From positions 9,612 to 16,212 of the forward strand of contig DCSW01000011.1 of assembly GCA_002325825.1 (NCBI GenBank): a stretch of DNA of 6,601 bases, read 5' to 3'. The translations under genes and the position numbers were made by a program. The stretch's first letter is position 1; each line of letters begins with the position of its first letter. This DNA comes from Collimonas sp. UBA1456 (GTDB taxonomy: Bacteria > Pseudomonadota > Gammaproteobacteria > Burkholderiales > Burkholderiaceae_D). A model generated the notes under the pieces. The model did no database searches. It saw only the letters and a list, made by a program, of their open reading frames with translations, and was not told where the DNA came from. Positions 1 through 6,479 of this stretch are shown here, in pieces.

Positions 1-835
1 ATTTTGTCAAGCGACCGAATGACGCGTGCTGCGCCAGGCTGATCTTCCAGAGCTTCCAGAAATTTTTACTTGGAATCGATATCACTAGATACTTTAAGAC
101 TGCGGCTGGCAATCATCTGTAGTCCGAAATCTTCCGGATAAATTTCATATTCGCAGATTTCGCTGTTGACCAGCTCGCCAGCCATGGTGCCGGTGCCGGG
201 GGAAACCTCATCTATATTATCGCGTCCCCACACTACGATAGTGTGTTGCGTGCCGAGCCTTTGTAATACCCCTTACCTGAATACCGACCAGATCGGCATG
301 GGATACGCCCATCAGAATATTCGGCACGCCGGCCGGATTGGTCAGCAATTCCAGGATATTGGAGATCGTGCGCATGCTCAGTTCCTTGCGCACCGGCTAC
401 GTATGTTTCATCGTCTCGCGGTGATTCGGCGCGAACACGAAGCCGTTCCCGGTTTGCTCGATCGATTGCGCGACCTTCGCTGGCGTCAGGTTGATATTAG
501 CTCCAAACGATCCCGGCACATCGGCACTATCGGACGACGACACACTGCGGCCGCCATGCTTGGCGATATGCGCGCCGACGCCGGCGATGATATCCACCAA
601 GTTGGCAGTGTCGCGGCACAGAATCGGTGTTGCGAATTTACGCATGATTGGGGCCGCTGCAGCGATTTCGCTGATGGTTCCTTTCTTTACGCGCAGGTCA
701 ATGGTCAGCGCAGCGACCATTGGTGGCGACATTTCGCCGCGAATTATGTATGCGTAACAGCGACAGTATCTTATCGTAGAAGATTTCGTGATACTCAACG
801 CAACGCAACAGGATTTCTTGTTCGGTGATTGACAT
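1..835 (-). pseudogene. trpD: Anthranilate phosphoribosyltransferase, decayed and cut by window edge
   Basis: TrpD normally joins anthranilate to phosphoribosyl pyrophosphate, the second dedicated step of tryptophan synthesis. Family similarity is spread over different frames. The start is ATG at 835-833 (MSITEQEILLRCVEYHEIF), with AAGGA just upstream. A +1 shift near 750-758 moves the frame to GEMSPPMVAALTIDLRVKK. An in-frame deletion at about 574-591 joins NLVDI to AGVGAHIAKHGG; about 20 residues are gone, including the GTGGD and NISTAS substrate-binding motifs. TAG at 397-399 follows APNHRETMKHT. Downstream PVRKELSMRTISNILELLTN is readable, then an extra base in a C4 run (269-272) shifts to VLQRLGTQHTIVVWGRDN. 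TAA at 66-68 interrupts again. Homology fades toward position 1, where the 3' end (and probably trpC beyond) is cut off. Loss of the PRPP loop alone would abolish activity. Identity is confident; the exact lesion positions are by-eye estimates. Confidence 0.93.
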
Positions 836-902
836 GATTTCCTTACTACGAATAAGGAGTAGGGAGCGTCTCATCAGGCAGCGGGGTGGCGGTGTGAGGA
901 AT

Positions 903-1472
903 TTAGACGGTTCTTTGCACGAAGTTACGCAGCAGCGCATGGCCGTGTTCTGATAGGATCGATTCAGGATGAAATTGCACGCCCTCGATATTGACATCCT
1001 TGTGTCGCACGCCCATGATTTCGCTATCATCGGTCCAAGCCGTGATTTCGAGGCAGGCCGGAATCGAGGAGCGATCAATGGCCAGTGAGTGATAGCGGAT
1101 CACCGTGAACGGGTTGGGCAAATCCTTGAATACGCCAACACCGGTGTGGATGATCGGTGAGATCTTGCCATGCATGACCTGTTGCGCCCGAATCACCTTG
1201 CCGCCGAACGCCTCGCCGATGGCCTGGTGGCCCAGGCACACGCCAAGTATCGGCAGCTTGCCGGCAAATTGCCGCAGCAGTTCAACGCAAATCCCGGCTT
1301 CCTTCGGGCTGCATGGCCCGGGCGACAGGCAGATGCGGTCAGGCTTCATGGCTTGAATTTCTTCAAGAGTGATTTCGTTGTTGCGGAATGTCCGAACATC
1401 TTCATCCAGTTCACCGAAGTATTGCACCAGGTTGTAGGTGAAGGAATCGTAGTTGTCGATCATTAGTAGCAT
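903..1472 (-). CDS. trpG: Anthranilate synthase glutamine amidotransferase subunit (TrpG, possibly acting as PabA)
   Basis: This is a class I glutamine amidotransferase of 189 residues, normal length for the family. It releases ammonia from glutamine for TrpE (anthranilate) and, in many bacteria, also for PabB (aminodeoxychorismate, folate pathway). Visible motifs are MIDNYDSFTYNLVQYF at residues 4-19, the oxyanion-region SPGPCSPKEAG at 50-60, the nucleophile elbow GVCLGHQAIGEAFGG at 77-91 with Cys79, and the catalytic pair in FHPES (His168, Glu170). All key residues are present. The start at 1472 (MLLMIDN) is preferred to the ATG at 1463 because GGAG lies 7 bases before it. The gene starts 23 bases after the trpE stop and is followed by the trpD remnant after a 67-base gap. 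It is the only undamaged member of this trp cluster. The open frame also runs upstream, without a stop, into shifted trpE codons to about 2000; I regard that extension as an artefact of trpE decay. Confidence 0.95.
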   Translation of the reverse strand: MLLMIDNYDSFTYNLVQYFGELDEDVRTFRNNEITLEEIQAMKPDRICLSPGPCSPKEAGICVELLRQFAGKLPILGVCLGHQAIGEAFGGKVIRAQQVMHGKISPIIHTGVGVFKDLPNPFTVIRYHSLAIDRSSIPACLEITAWTDDSEIMGVRHKDVNIEGVQFHPESILSEHGHALLRNFVQRTV

Positions 1473-1479
1473 CAGATTT

Positions 1480-1483
1480 CTCC
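1480..1483 (-). promoter_or_regulatory. trpG ribosome binding site
   Basis: GGAG on the minus strand lies 7 bases before ATG 1472-1470. It decides the start in favour of MLLMIDN over the inner ATG at 1463. It also shows trpG can be translated independently of the ruined trpE reading frame. Confidence 0.6.
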
Positions 1484-1495
1484 ATACAGTTACTC

Positions 1496-2546
1496 TTATA
1501 CGTGTTTCGCTGCGCATAATACTGCGCGCGCCTTGTTCCCGGTTTCCTGCCATTCCGTGCTCAGGCACCGAAGCTGCGACGATACACGCCGCAGCTTGTA
1601 CGTACAACATGTCGTCCTTAATGACGCCGGTGCGGATCGCGATGGCGACATCCATTTTGCCGCCGAACGACAGGTAGCCAAGCACACGCGCCGCCGTAAA
1701 TGCCGCCATGATCAGCTCCAGTTCATCGATGATTTCCATCGCGCGGACTTTTGGTGCACCGGACAAGATGCCGGCCGGGAACGTAGCTTTCAAGATATCC
1801 AGGTTGGACAGGCCGGATCTGAGTTCGCCTTCAACGTTCGAGTCGATGTGCTGAACATGCGAATATTTTTCGATCACCATCTGGTCGGTGACCTTGAGAC
1901 TGCCGGTTTCGGTGATGCGGGCGATGTTATTGCGGGCCAGGTTGATCAGCATTACGTGTTTGGCGATTTCCTTCGAATTGGCAAGCAGTTCGGTTGCCAA
2001 TTATTCATCCTGCTCGGGAGTTGGATCACGCAGCCGAGTGCCGTCGAATTGACGGATCGTGACCTTGCGCTTGCTTTCACCGCTGCCGATCTTAGGTGAA
2101 GCGGTTTGTTCGTTGCGCACCAGAATTTTTGGTAAAGCGCCGACAATCTGTATGTCGCCGACGTTATAGAAATACATATGTACGACGACGGATTCGGCGA
2201 ACGCAATACGCGATTGTGGCGCGACTGAAATTCAGCGATGAAATTGAGCGGGTTGCTTTCGTGGGTTTCGATAACTTTGTCTTCCTTGACCACTTTGATC
2301 CGCGTTGATCCGCGTGTCGTAACTATACAGCGGCGTCAAGGCCAGCAAGCCGATGAACGAGTAGCGTCCGAAACGCTCGCCATCGACCACTGATTTCATC
2401 GGGAAGGGAGTGTTTTCGGTGTGCTAGATTTGTGCCAGCTTCAAGTACAGCGTTAATGGGGTCTCAAGATCGACAAAGTCCTCTACGATTATCGGAATAC
2501 GGTTGTAGCCTTACGTGGCTAGCGATTTCAATTCGAGTTCGGTTAT
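1496..2546 (-). pseudogene. trpE: Anthranilate synthase large subunit, heavily decayed
   Basis: TrpE converts chorismate to anthranilate using ammonia from TrpG. Remnants run in family order. The expected start is now ATA (2546-2544) before TELELKSLAT, then TAA (2511-2513), GYNRIPIIVEDFVDLETPLT, TAG (2424-2426), and SVVDGERFGRYSFIGL. A 10-bp tandem duplication at 2295-2314 then breaks the frame; removing one copy gives YDTRIKVVKEDKVIETHE. Near 2215-2225 NPLNFIAEFQSR joins RVLRSPNPS, so roughly 150 codons are missing. Two extra bases at 2176-2179 shift to MYFYNVGDIQIVGALPKILV. TAA (2001-2003) follows RDPTPEQDE. Conserved LIDLARNDIGRI has become LINLARNNIARI and GTLSGAPK has become GILSGAPK. 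A -1/+4 pair near 1690-1720 garbles RGIYGGACGYLSF, and a +1 shift near 1560 precedes EWQETGNKARAVL and the TAA at 1496-1498. Intact homologues are about 500 residues; about 345 codons remain. Certainly nonfunctional. Confidence 0.94.
2295..2314. repeat. 10-bp tandem duplication inside trpE
   Basis: The decamer TTGATCCGCG occurs twice head to tail (2295-2304 and 2305-2314, plus strand). Deleting one copy restores a continuous family-like reading (YDTRIKVVKEDKVIETHE) across this point of trpE, so the duplication is itself a frameshifting lesion. Confidence 0.85.
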
Positions 2547-2766
2547 GTTCTCATATTTCTTTCCAGGCTGCCATTGTAGAACAGCGGCGGTTTGCTACAA
2601 AAAATGCTGCTTGGATTCTTTTTTGAATGCGACGGATAGCAGCGATCAGTGGGTCAGTTAACCCAGGATTGTCAGCGTTGCTATAATCAGCCCATTCCCC
2701 CCCCCCGAGGCGGCTAGGAGGATACGAAGTTTTTTGTTGACGAACATGAGAGATCGAGAGTGTCTT
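2547..2766. other. gph to trpE intergenic spacer with a C10 run
   Basis: No gene is supported here. Visible items are a run of ten C (2697-2706), a plus-strand TATAAT (2682-2687) without a convincing -35 partner, and a weak hairpin (TGGGT/ACCCA arms, 2650-2654 and 2661-2665, 6-base loop). A minus-strand eight-codon reading at 2574-2551 (MAAWKEI, stop) lies just before the dead trpE start, but with one Trp codon it is poor evidence for a trp leader peptide. Confidence 0.5.
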
Positions 2767-3489
2767 CTAATATAAAATTAGGTATAATATTTTGTACGTT
2801 GCAATCAGCAGTAAAGCGACTATGACATCGGAATTGATATCTTGTATAGATTCGCCGTGATTGTAGCCGTCCGTATGGTAAGTTAAATACCCAGCAACTT
2901 CCTGCTCGTACGGTTTCGGTTTCGGCCTCGTCGCAGGTGGCATGCCGATAGCGACTACCTGCGATGGTTCCATCGCACAACCGGAACACACTGCGAGCAA
3001 CTGCCTCGGGTTCGGTTTCTTGCATGGGAACGCAGCGCCACCGTAAACCAACTCGAAATAATCGCTCAGCCCGATGTTTTTCAGCAGCGCTAGAGTGAAC
3101 GCTAACGGTTTGTTGGTCGCGCAGGCCAGCTGCAATTCTTTGTCGATCGCCGTCTGCAGGCCCTTGATCACGCCGGGATAAACGCGGGCATGGGTGCCGT
3201 TGACGACGGCATAATGACGCTGATAAGATTCTGGTACCTTGTCAAAATACTGCTTGACTTGCAGCGCTAGATAATCGATCGCTAATACACGGCGAATTTG
3301 GTTATCGCTGCCTTTCCAGACAAAATCGACAATGGTTTTCTGTGCCATCGGCGCCAGATCCAGCTCGGCGTGTATGCAGTTTACTACAGCCTAAAAATCC
3401 AGCGCGGTATCGAGCATGGTTCCATCAAGACCAATGATGGCGGCGACGATGTCGGTCAGGGTAATCACTTCTGCTGCTGCTGTATTCAT
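2767..3489 (-). pseudogene. gph: Phosphoglycolate phosphatase, decayed
   Basis: Gph is a HAD-superfamily hydrolase that removes phosphate from 2-phosphoglycolate. The start ATG (3489-3487) overlaps the rpe stop as ATGA, the normal coupled arrangement. The N-terminus reads MNTAAAEVITLTDIVAAIIG followed by LDGTMLDT. The usual DLDGT is GLDGT, so the nucleophile aspartate is Gly20; the second aspartate (Asp22) remains. TAG at codon 33 (3391-3393) stops translation. The middle is readable in frame: IVDFVWKGSDN, YQRHYAVVNGTHARVYPGVI, motif II ACATNKP and motif III KKPNP. A 1-base loss near 2943 shifts motif IV, read as GDATCDEAE in the other frame. A 4-bp tandem duplication (2867-2874) returns the frame at GYNHGES. 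The natural C-terminus is probably near 2790-2800; the open frame runs on to 2767. Two independent lesions each suffice to kill it. Confidence 0.9.
2867..2874. repeat. 4-bp tandem duplication inside gph
   Basis: CCGT is repeated directly (2867-2870, 2871-2874). Removing one copy gives the family reading LPYGYNHGE on the minus strand. It acts as a +4 shift that compensates the -1 shift near 2943. Confidence 0.7.
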
Positions 3490-4151
3490 GCCGCAGCTAG
3501 TTCAGCGCGCATGCTGTCTATCACGGCCTTGTAGTCATGTTTGCTAAAGATGGCGGAACCGGCGACGAAGGTATCGACGCCCGCCTTGGCGGCTGCCGCG
3601 ATGTTGTCGATCTTGATGCCGCCGTCAACTTCTAGCGTGATATGACGCCTCGAGACGTCGATTCGCCGGCGTGCTTCGGCAATCTTCTTCAGCGTTCCCG
3701 GAATGAACGACTGCCCACCGAAGCCTGGGTTGACCGACATGATCAGGATGACATCGATCTTGTCCATTACATAATCAAGATAGTCAAGCGATGTTGCAGG
3801 ATTGAAAACCAGGCCGGCCTTACAGCCATGGTCGCGGATCAACTGTAGCGTACGATCAACATGTTCCGAGGCTTCCGGATGGAAGGTAATAATGTTGGCG
3901 CCGGCTTTGGCGAAATCTGGAATGATACGATCCACCGGCGTGACCATCAGGTGGACGTCGATCGGCACGTGCACGTGCGGGCGGATAGCTTCGCACACCA
4001 GCGGGCCGATAGTCAGATTGGGAACGTAATGGTTATCCATTACGTCGAAGTGGATCATGTCGGCGCCGTCGCGGACAACGTTGCGCACTTCTTCACCCAG
4101 GCGGGCGAAGTCGGCAGAAAGGATGCTAGGGGCGATACGATAGATTGTCAT
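3486..4151 (-). CDS. rpe: Ribulose-phosphate 3-epimerase
   Basis: This cytosolic TIM-barrel enzyme interconverts D-ribulose 5-phosphate and D-xylulose 5-phosphate in the pentose phosphate pathway. The 221-residue product has normal length. Expected elements are present: IAPSILSADFARLGEE (residues 6-21, with Ser9), the metal and catalytic residues in MIHFDVMDN (His34, Asp36, Met38), DVHLMV with His67, the phosphate-loop region MSVNPGFGGQSF (138-149), and LEVDGGI with Asp176 followed by Gly177-Gly178, then VAGSAIF. No lesion is visible. ATG at 4151-4149 is the family start; the Shine-Dalgarno match upstream is weak. The TGA stop overlaps the ATG of the gph remnant, so rpe now appears to be followed only by dead genes until trpG. 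It is divergent from apaG. Confidence 0.97.
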   Translation of the reverse strand: MTIYRIAPSILSADFARLGEEVRNVVRDGADMIHFDVMDNHYVPNLTIGPLVCEAIRPHVHVPIDVHLMVTPVDRIIPDFAKAGANIITFHPEASEHVDRTLQLIRDHGCKAGLVFNPATSLDYLDYVMDKIDVILIMSVNPGFGGQSFIPGTLKKIAEARRRIDVSRRHITLEVDGGIKIDNIAAAAKAGVDTFVAGSAIFSKHDYKAVIDSMRAELAAA

Positions 4152-4187
4152 GAAGGCTATTCAGATAAGGACGTAAAAGAGAAGCCT

Positions 4188-4193
4188 ATTTTA
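4188..4193 (-). promoter_or_regulatory. Possible -10 box for the rpe unit
   Basis: The minus strand reads GGGTAAAATAGGC about 37 bases before the rpe start. TAAAAT in this setting resembles betaproteobacterial -10 boxes. I found no good -35 hexamer at 16-18 bases, so this is weak. Confidence 0.25.
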
Positions 4194-4260
4194 CCCTTTA
4201 GGCCGACCCATGGCTTTTTTGCTGCTTGCGCCTCAGGGTAAATTCGTATGCAATGGGCTG

Positions 4261-4286
4261 TTAGCTGCAATTATTATTGCAGCTAA
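4261..4286. repeat. Perfect 11-bp inverted repeat between rpe and apaG
   Basis: TTAGCTGCAAT (4261-4271) and ATTGCAGCTAA (4276-4286) are exact reverse complements around the 4-base loop TATT. The repeat ends 24 bases before the apaG ATG and about 110 bases before rpe on the other strand. No T-run follows on either strand, and the stem is AT-rich, so it is not a standard intrinsic terminator. It could be an operator for a dimeric regulator or an RNA hairpin in the apaG leader. Function is unknown. Confidence 0.8.
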
Positions 4287-4310
4287 TTAGTGCTAATCGA
4301 GAAACCCGGC

Positions 4311-4685
4311 ATGGCTGCTTATGGATTTACTGTTTCTGTTAGGATACAGTATCTGGAGAAACAATCCGATCCTGACAATTCGCATTTCGTATTCTTCTAT
4401 GCGATTATGGTCCGTAACACCGGGCAGGTCGCCGCGCAATTGATTCTTCGTTGCTGGATAATCACCGATGCCAATAATCATGTCGAAGAAGTACGCGGCC
4501 TTGTTGTAGTCGATCATCAGCCTCTGTTGCAACCGGGCGAACAATTTAAATACACCAGTGGCACGTCGATGGCGACGATGCAGGGCTCGATGTCGGGTGA
4601 GTACTGCTGTGTTGCAGAAGACGGCGAATAATTCGAGACGCGGATTCCGGAGTTCGTTCTGTCGCTGCCACGCACCTTGCACTGA
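4311..4685 (+). pseudogene. apaG: ApaG protein, truncated by a late nonsense codon
   Basis: ApaG is a small single-domain beta-sandwich protein (DUF525) of uncertain biochemical role, linked in enterobacteria to divalent cation phenotypes. The start ATG 4311 gives MAAYGFTVSVRIQYLEKQSD, matching family N-termini; a GTG at 4290 would add seven unlikely residues. Recognisable segments are HFVFFYAIMVRNTG, WIITDANNHVEEVRGLVVVD, HQPLLQPGEQFKYTSGTSMA, MQGSMSGEY and AEDGE. TAA at 4629-4631 ends the product at 106 residues. The same frame continues without a shift through FETRIPEFVLSLPRTLH to TGA at 4683-4685, a typical ApaG C-terminus, so a single codon separates this from a 124-residue normal gene. 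The lost strand belongs to the conserved fold, so loss of function is likely but not proven. It is either a very recent pseudogene or a tolerated truncation; a sequencing error is also possible. Confidence 0.85.
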
Positions 4686-4857
4686 CGTTATTTATCGTCG
4701 TTATCGTCTTTGGACTGCAATGGCTCGACTGGTAGCTTGGCATGTAGTTTTTGATCCGTATTGCGACCGGAAAATATCGTTCACTAGACAATGAATGCGA
4801 ACACAAAGAAGGTGAAGCACTCTTCTAGAGCCACTCTAACCAAATAAAGAATCCTAA
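4686..4857 (+). other. apaG to mltA intergenic region
   Basis: No gene is seen in these 172 bases. TTGATC at 4751-4756 followed at about 16 bases by AATATC (4773-4778) is a weak promoter-like pair for mltA. The mltA ribosome binding site is poor (AAAGAA about 8 bases before the ATG). Confidence 0.25.
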
Positions 4858-6060
4858 ATGCTATTTAAACGTATCAGTCTACCCATTTCTGTCCTGATCT
4901 TCGGTTGCAGTTTGGCTGCCTGCACCACCACGGCCCTGACAACGCCGCCGCCGCCGAAAGAAGCGCAACGGTCTGCGAAATCAGCGCCGCCGTTGCCTTC
5001 AACGCCGCCGGGCGCAACTCTGCGACCCACGACATTCTCGGCTCTGCCCGGCTGGGCAAGTGACGATTTGCGTCAAGTGCTGCCGGCTTTCCTGACTTCC
5101 TGCACCACCCAAATGCGCAAAATTGACTGGAAAGAGCCGTGCACCATTGCCGCCGACCTGGATGGTAATAACGAGAAGGCAATTCGTGCATTTTTTCAAT
5201 CTTTTTTCACGCCCTATCAAGTTATCAATGCCGACGGCAGCGATAACGGACTGGTCACCGGCTATTACGAGCCATTGTTAAATGGCGCACGCCAACGTGG
5301 TGGTCCGTATCAAACGCCAATCTATCGTACGCCGGACGATCTGATCACGGTTGACCTGGCCAGTATTTATCCAGAATTAAGGGGCTTGCGTCTGCGGGGT
5401 AGGCTGGTAGGCAACAAGGTGGTGCCTTACGCAAACCGCGCCGAACTCGACAAATCCGGTGTACTGCTTGGCAAGGAGCAGCTCTGGGTGGACGATCCGA
5501 TCGATGCGTTCTTCCTACAAGTGCAAGGCTCTGGTCGCGTGCAACTCAATGAGGGCGGCATCGTGCGTGTCGCTTACGCAGACCAGAATGGTTATCCCTA
5601 CAAATCGATTGGCCGCTATTTGGTCGATAAAGGCGAACTGACGTTGGCTCAGGCTTCCGGACAAGGTATCAAGGCTTGGTTGGCGGCGAATCCCGGACGT
5701 CAGAAAGAGTTGTTGAATGCTAATCCAAGTTATGTGTTCTTCAAGGAGGAGGTCATCACCGATCCGAGTAAAGGGCCGAAAGGCGCGCAAGGCGTGCCGC
5801 TAACGCCACAACGATCGATCGCGGTTGATCCGCAGTTCGTACCGCTCGGCATACCTGTTTTTTTGTCGACCACTCAACCCAATAGTAGCACCCCGTTGCA
5901 GCAACTGATGGTGGCGCAAGACACCGGTGGTGCCATTAAAGGTGCGGTCCGGGCCGATTTCTTCTGGGGTTTTGGCAGTGACGCTGGCGACAAAGCCGGC
6001 AAGATGAAGCAGCGCGGCATGATGTGGTTGTTGTTGCCGAAACAGGCCGCTTCCATCTAG
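4858..6060 (+). CDS. mltA: Membrane-bound lytic murein transglycosylase A, lipoprotein
   Basis: MltA cleaves the glycan strands of peptidoglycan between MurNAc and GlcNAc, forming 1,6-anhydro-MurNAc ends, and is anchored to the inner face of the outer membrane. The 400-residue product begins with a lipoprotein signal: positively charged MLFKR, a hydrophobic stretch, and lipobox LAAC with Cys22 as the lipidated residue; Thr follows, consistent with outer-membrane sorting. A proline-rich linker occupies about residues 29-55. The MltA domain shows GLVTGYYEPLLNGAR (from about 131), PYANRAELD, W210 VDDPIDAFFLQVQGSGRV and YADQNGYPYKSIGRYL. The C-terminal 3D domain shows RSIAVDPQFVPLG, VAQDTGGAIKG with Asp355, and RADFFWGFG with Asp367, which I align to the catalytic Asp308 of E. 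coli MltA. RGMMWLLLPK closes the domain. No lesion is visible, so it is probably functional. The stop TAG is at 6058-6060, and it converges on the usp remnant. Confidence 0.96.
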   Translation: MLFKRISLPISVLIFGCSLAACTTTALTTPPPPKEAQRSAKSAPPLPSTPPGATLRPTTFSALPGWASDDLRQVLPAFLTSCTTQMRKIDWKEPCTIAADLDGNNEKAIRAFFQSFFTPYQVINADGSDNGLVTGYYEPLLNGARQRGGPYQTPIYRTPDDLITVDLASIYPELRGLRLRGRLVGNKVVPYANRAELDKSGVLLGKEQLWVDDPIDAFFLQVQGSGRVQLNEGGIVRVAYADQNGYPYKSIGRYLVDKGELTLAQASGQGIKAWLAANPGRQKELLNANPSYVFFKEEVITDPSKGPKGAQGVPLTPQRSIAVDPQFVPLGIPVFLSTTQPNSSTPLQQLMVAQDTGGAIKGAVRADFFWGFGSDAGDKAGKMKQRGMMWLLLPKQAASI

Positions 6061-6061
6061 C

Positions 6062-6466
6062 AGCAGCCTGGCTTGATATAAGCTCGGCGATGGTGGCATC
6101 ACCTGAGCGTAGTACCAGCACCGGGATCGTCGAATAGGCCGATATTCTTTGTTTTTTGATGCCCTGGAACATGCGACTGATGTCGCTGTGTCCGTACGAT
6201 GCCATGAAAATTGCGTCGCAATGATATTGCTTTGCAGCGCTGATGATTTCCTCGTCTGGATTAAACGCTTTGACAGTGGGCATTTCGAATGGAACGCCGG
6301 AGGCATCGGCGACTTCTTTACGTTCAATTGCGCTAGCGCCAGGATGTTCTCCTCGTAGGTGCCAGGGTCGGTCGTCATGGTTCTTCCAGCCATCGACGAG
6401 AACGGACATGACTCTGCAACAGAAACGGCGATAATTTTGCTGGTGCTGAAAAATGGTCTTGAACAT
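6062..6466 (-). pseudogene. Universal stress protein (UspA family), decayed
   Basis: UspA-type proteins are small cytosolic alpha/beta nucleotide-binding proteins of the stress response. The start ATG 6466-6464 gives MFKTIF behind a strong ribosome site. A deletion then removes roughly 25-30 residues, including the usual PTDGS loop, and homology resumes in another frame as SKIIAVSVAESCPFSS and MTTDPGTYEENILALAQLNV. A 1-base loss near 6311-6316 shifts again to VADASGVPFEMPTVKAFNPD, EEIISAAKQYHCDAIFMAS, YGHSDISRMFQG and AYSTIPVLVLR. Glycine-rich loop sequence usual after MASHG (GxxGL and similar) is also eroded (YGHSDISRMFQG). Homology ends near 6105; the open frame then continues antisense into mltA, so the left boundary is approximate. 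A product would lack the N-terminal nucleotide site and most of the fold. Confidence 0.88.
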
Positions 6467-6472
6467 CAAAAA

Positions 6473-6479
6473 CCTCCTT
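6473..6479 (-). promoter_or_regulatory. Strong Shine-Dalgarno before usp remnant
   Basis: AAGGAGG on the minus strand, 6 bases before ATG 6466, is the best ribosome binding site in the window. It fixes the original usp start even though the coding sequence behind it is broken. Confidence 0.75.

Noticed and set aside
166..828. Plus-strand open frame of 220 codons
   Set aside because: It is antisense to the trpD remnant; the minus strand shows clear TrpD homology in pieces and the plus translation resembles no family I know.
1533..2099. Plus-strand open frame of 188 codons
   Set aside because: It is antisense to trpE, whose C-terminal half is recognisable on the minus strand throughout this stretch.
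2551..2574. Possible trp leader peptide (MAAWKEI) before trpE on the minus strand
   Set aside because: There is only one Trp codon, no alternative hairpins, and it sits immediately against the trpE start; attenuation is not supported.
2682..2687. Plus-strand TATAAT as a promoter
   Set aside because: No plausible -35 at the right distance and no plus-strand gene downstream until apaG.
1..4685. Stop codon reassignment or programmed readthrough explaining the internal stops
   Set aside because: Both TAA and TAG occur internally along with frameshifts, deletions and lost catalytic residues, while intact genes here use TAA, TGA and TAG as true stops.
5800..6393. Minus-strand open frame of 197 codons
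   Set aside because: It joins a usp fragment (DPGTYEENILALAQLNV) to out-of-frame usp and then to mltA antisense; it is not a single gene.
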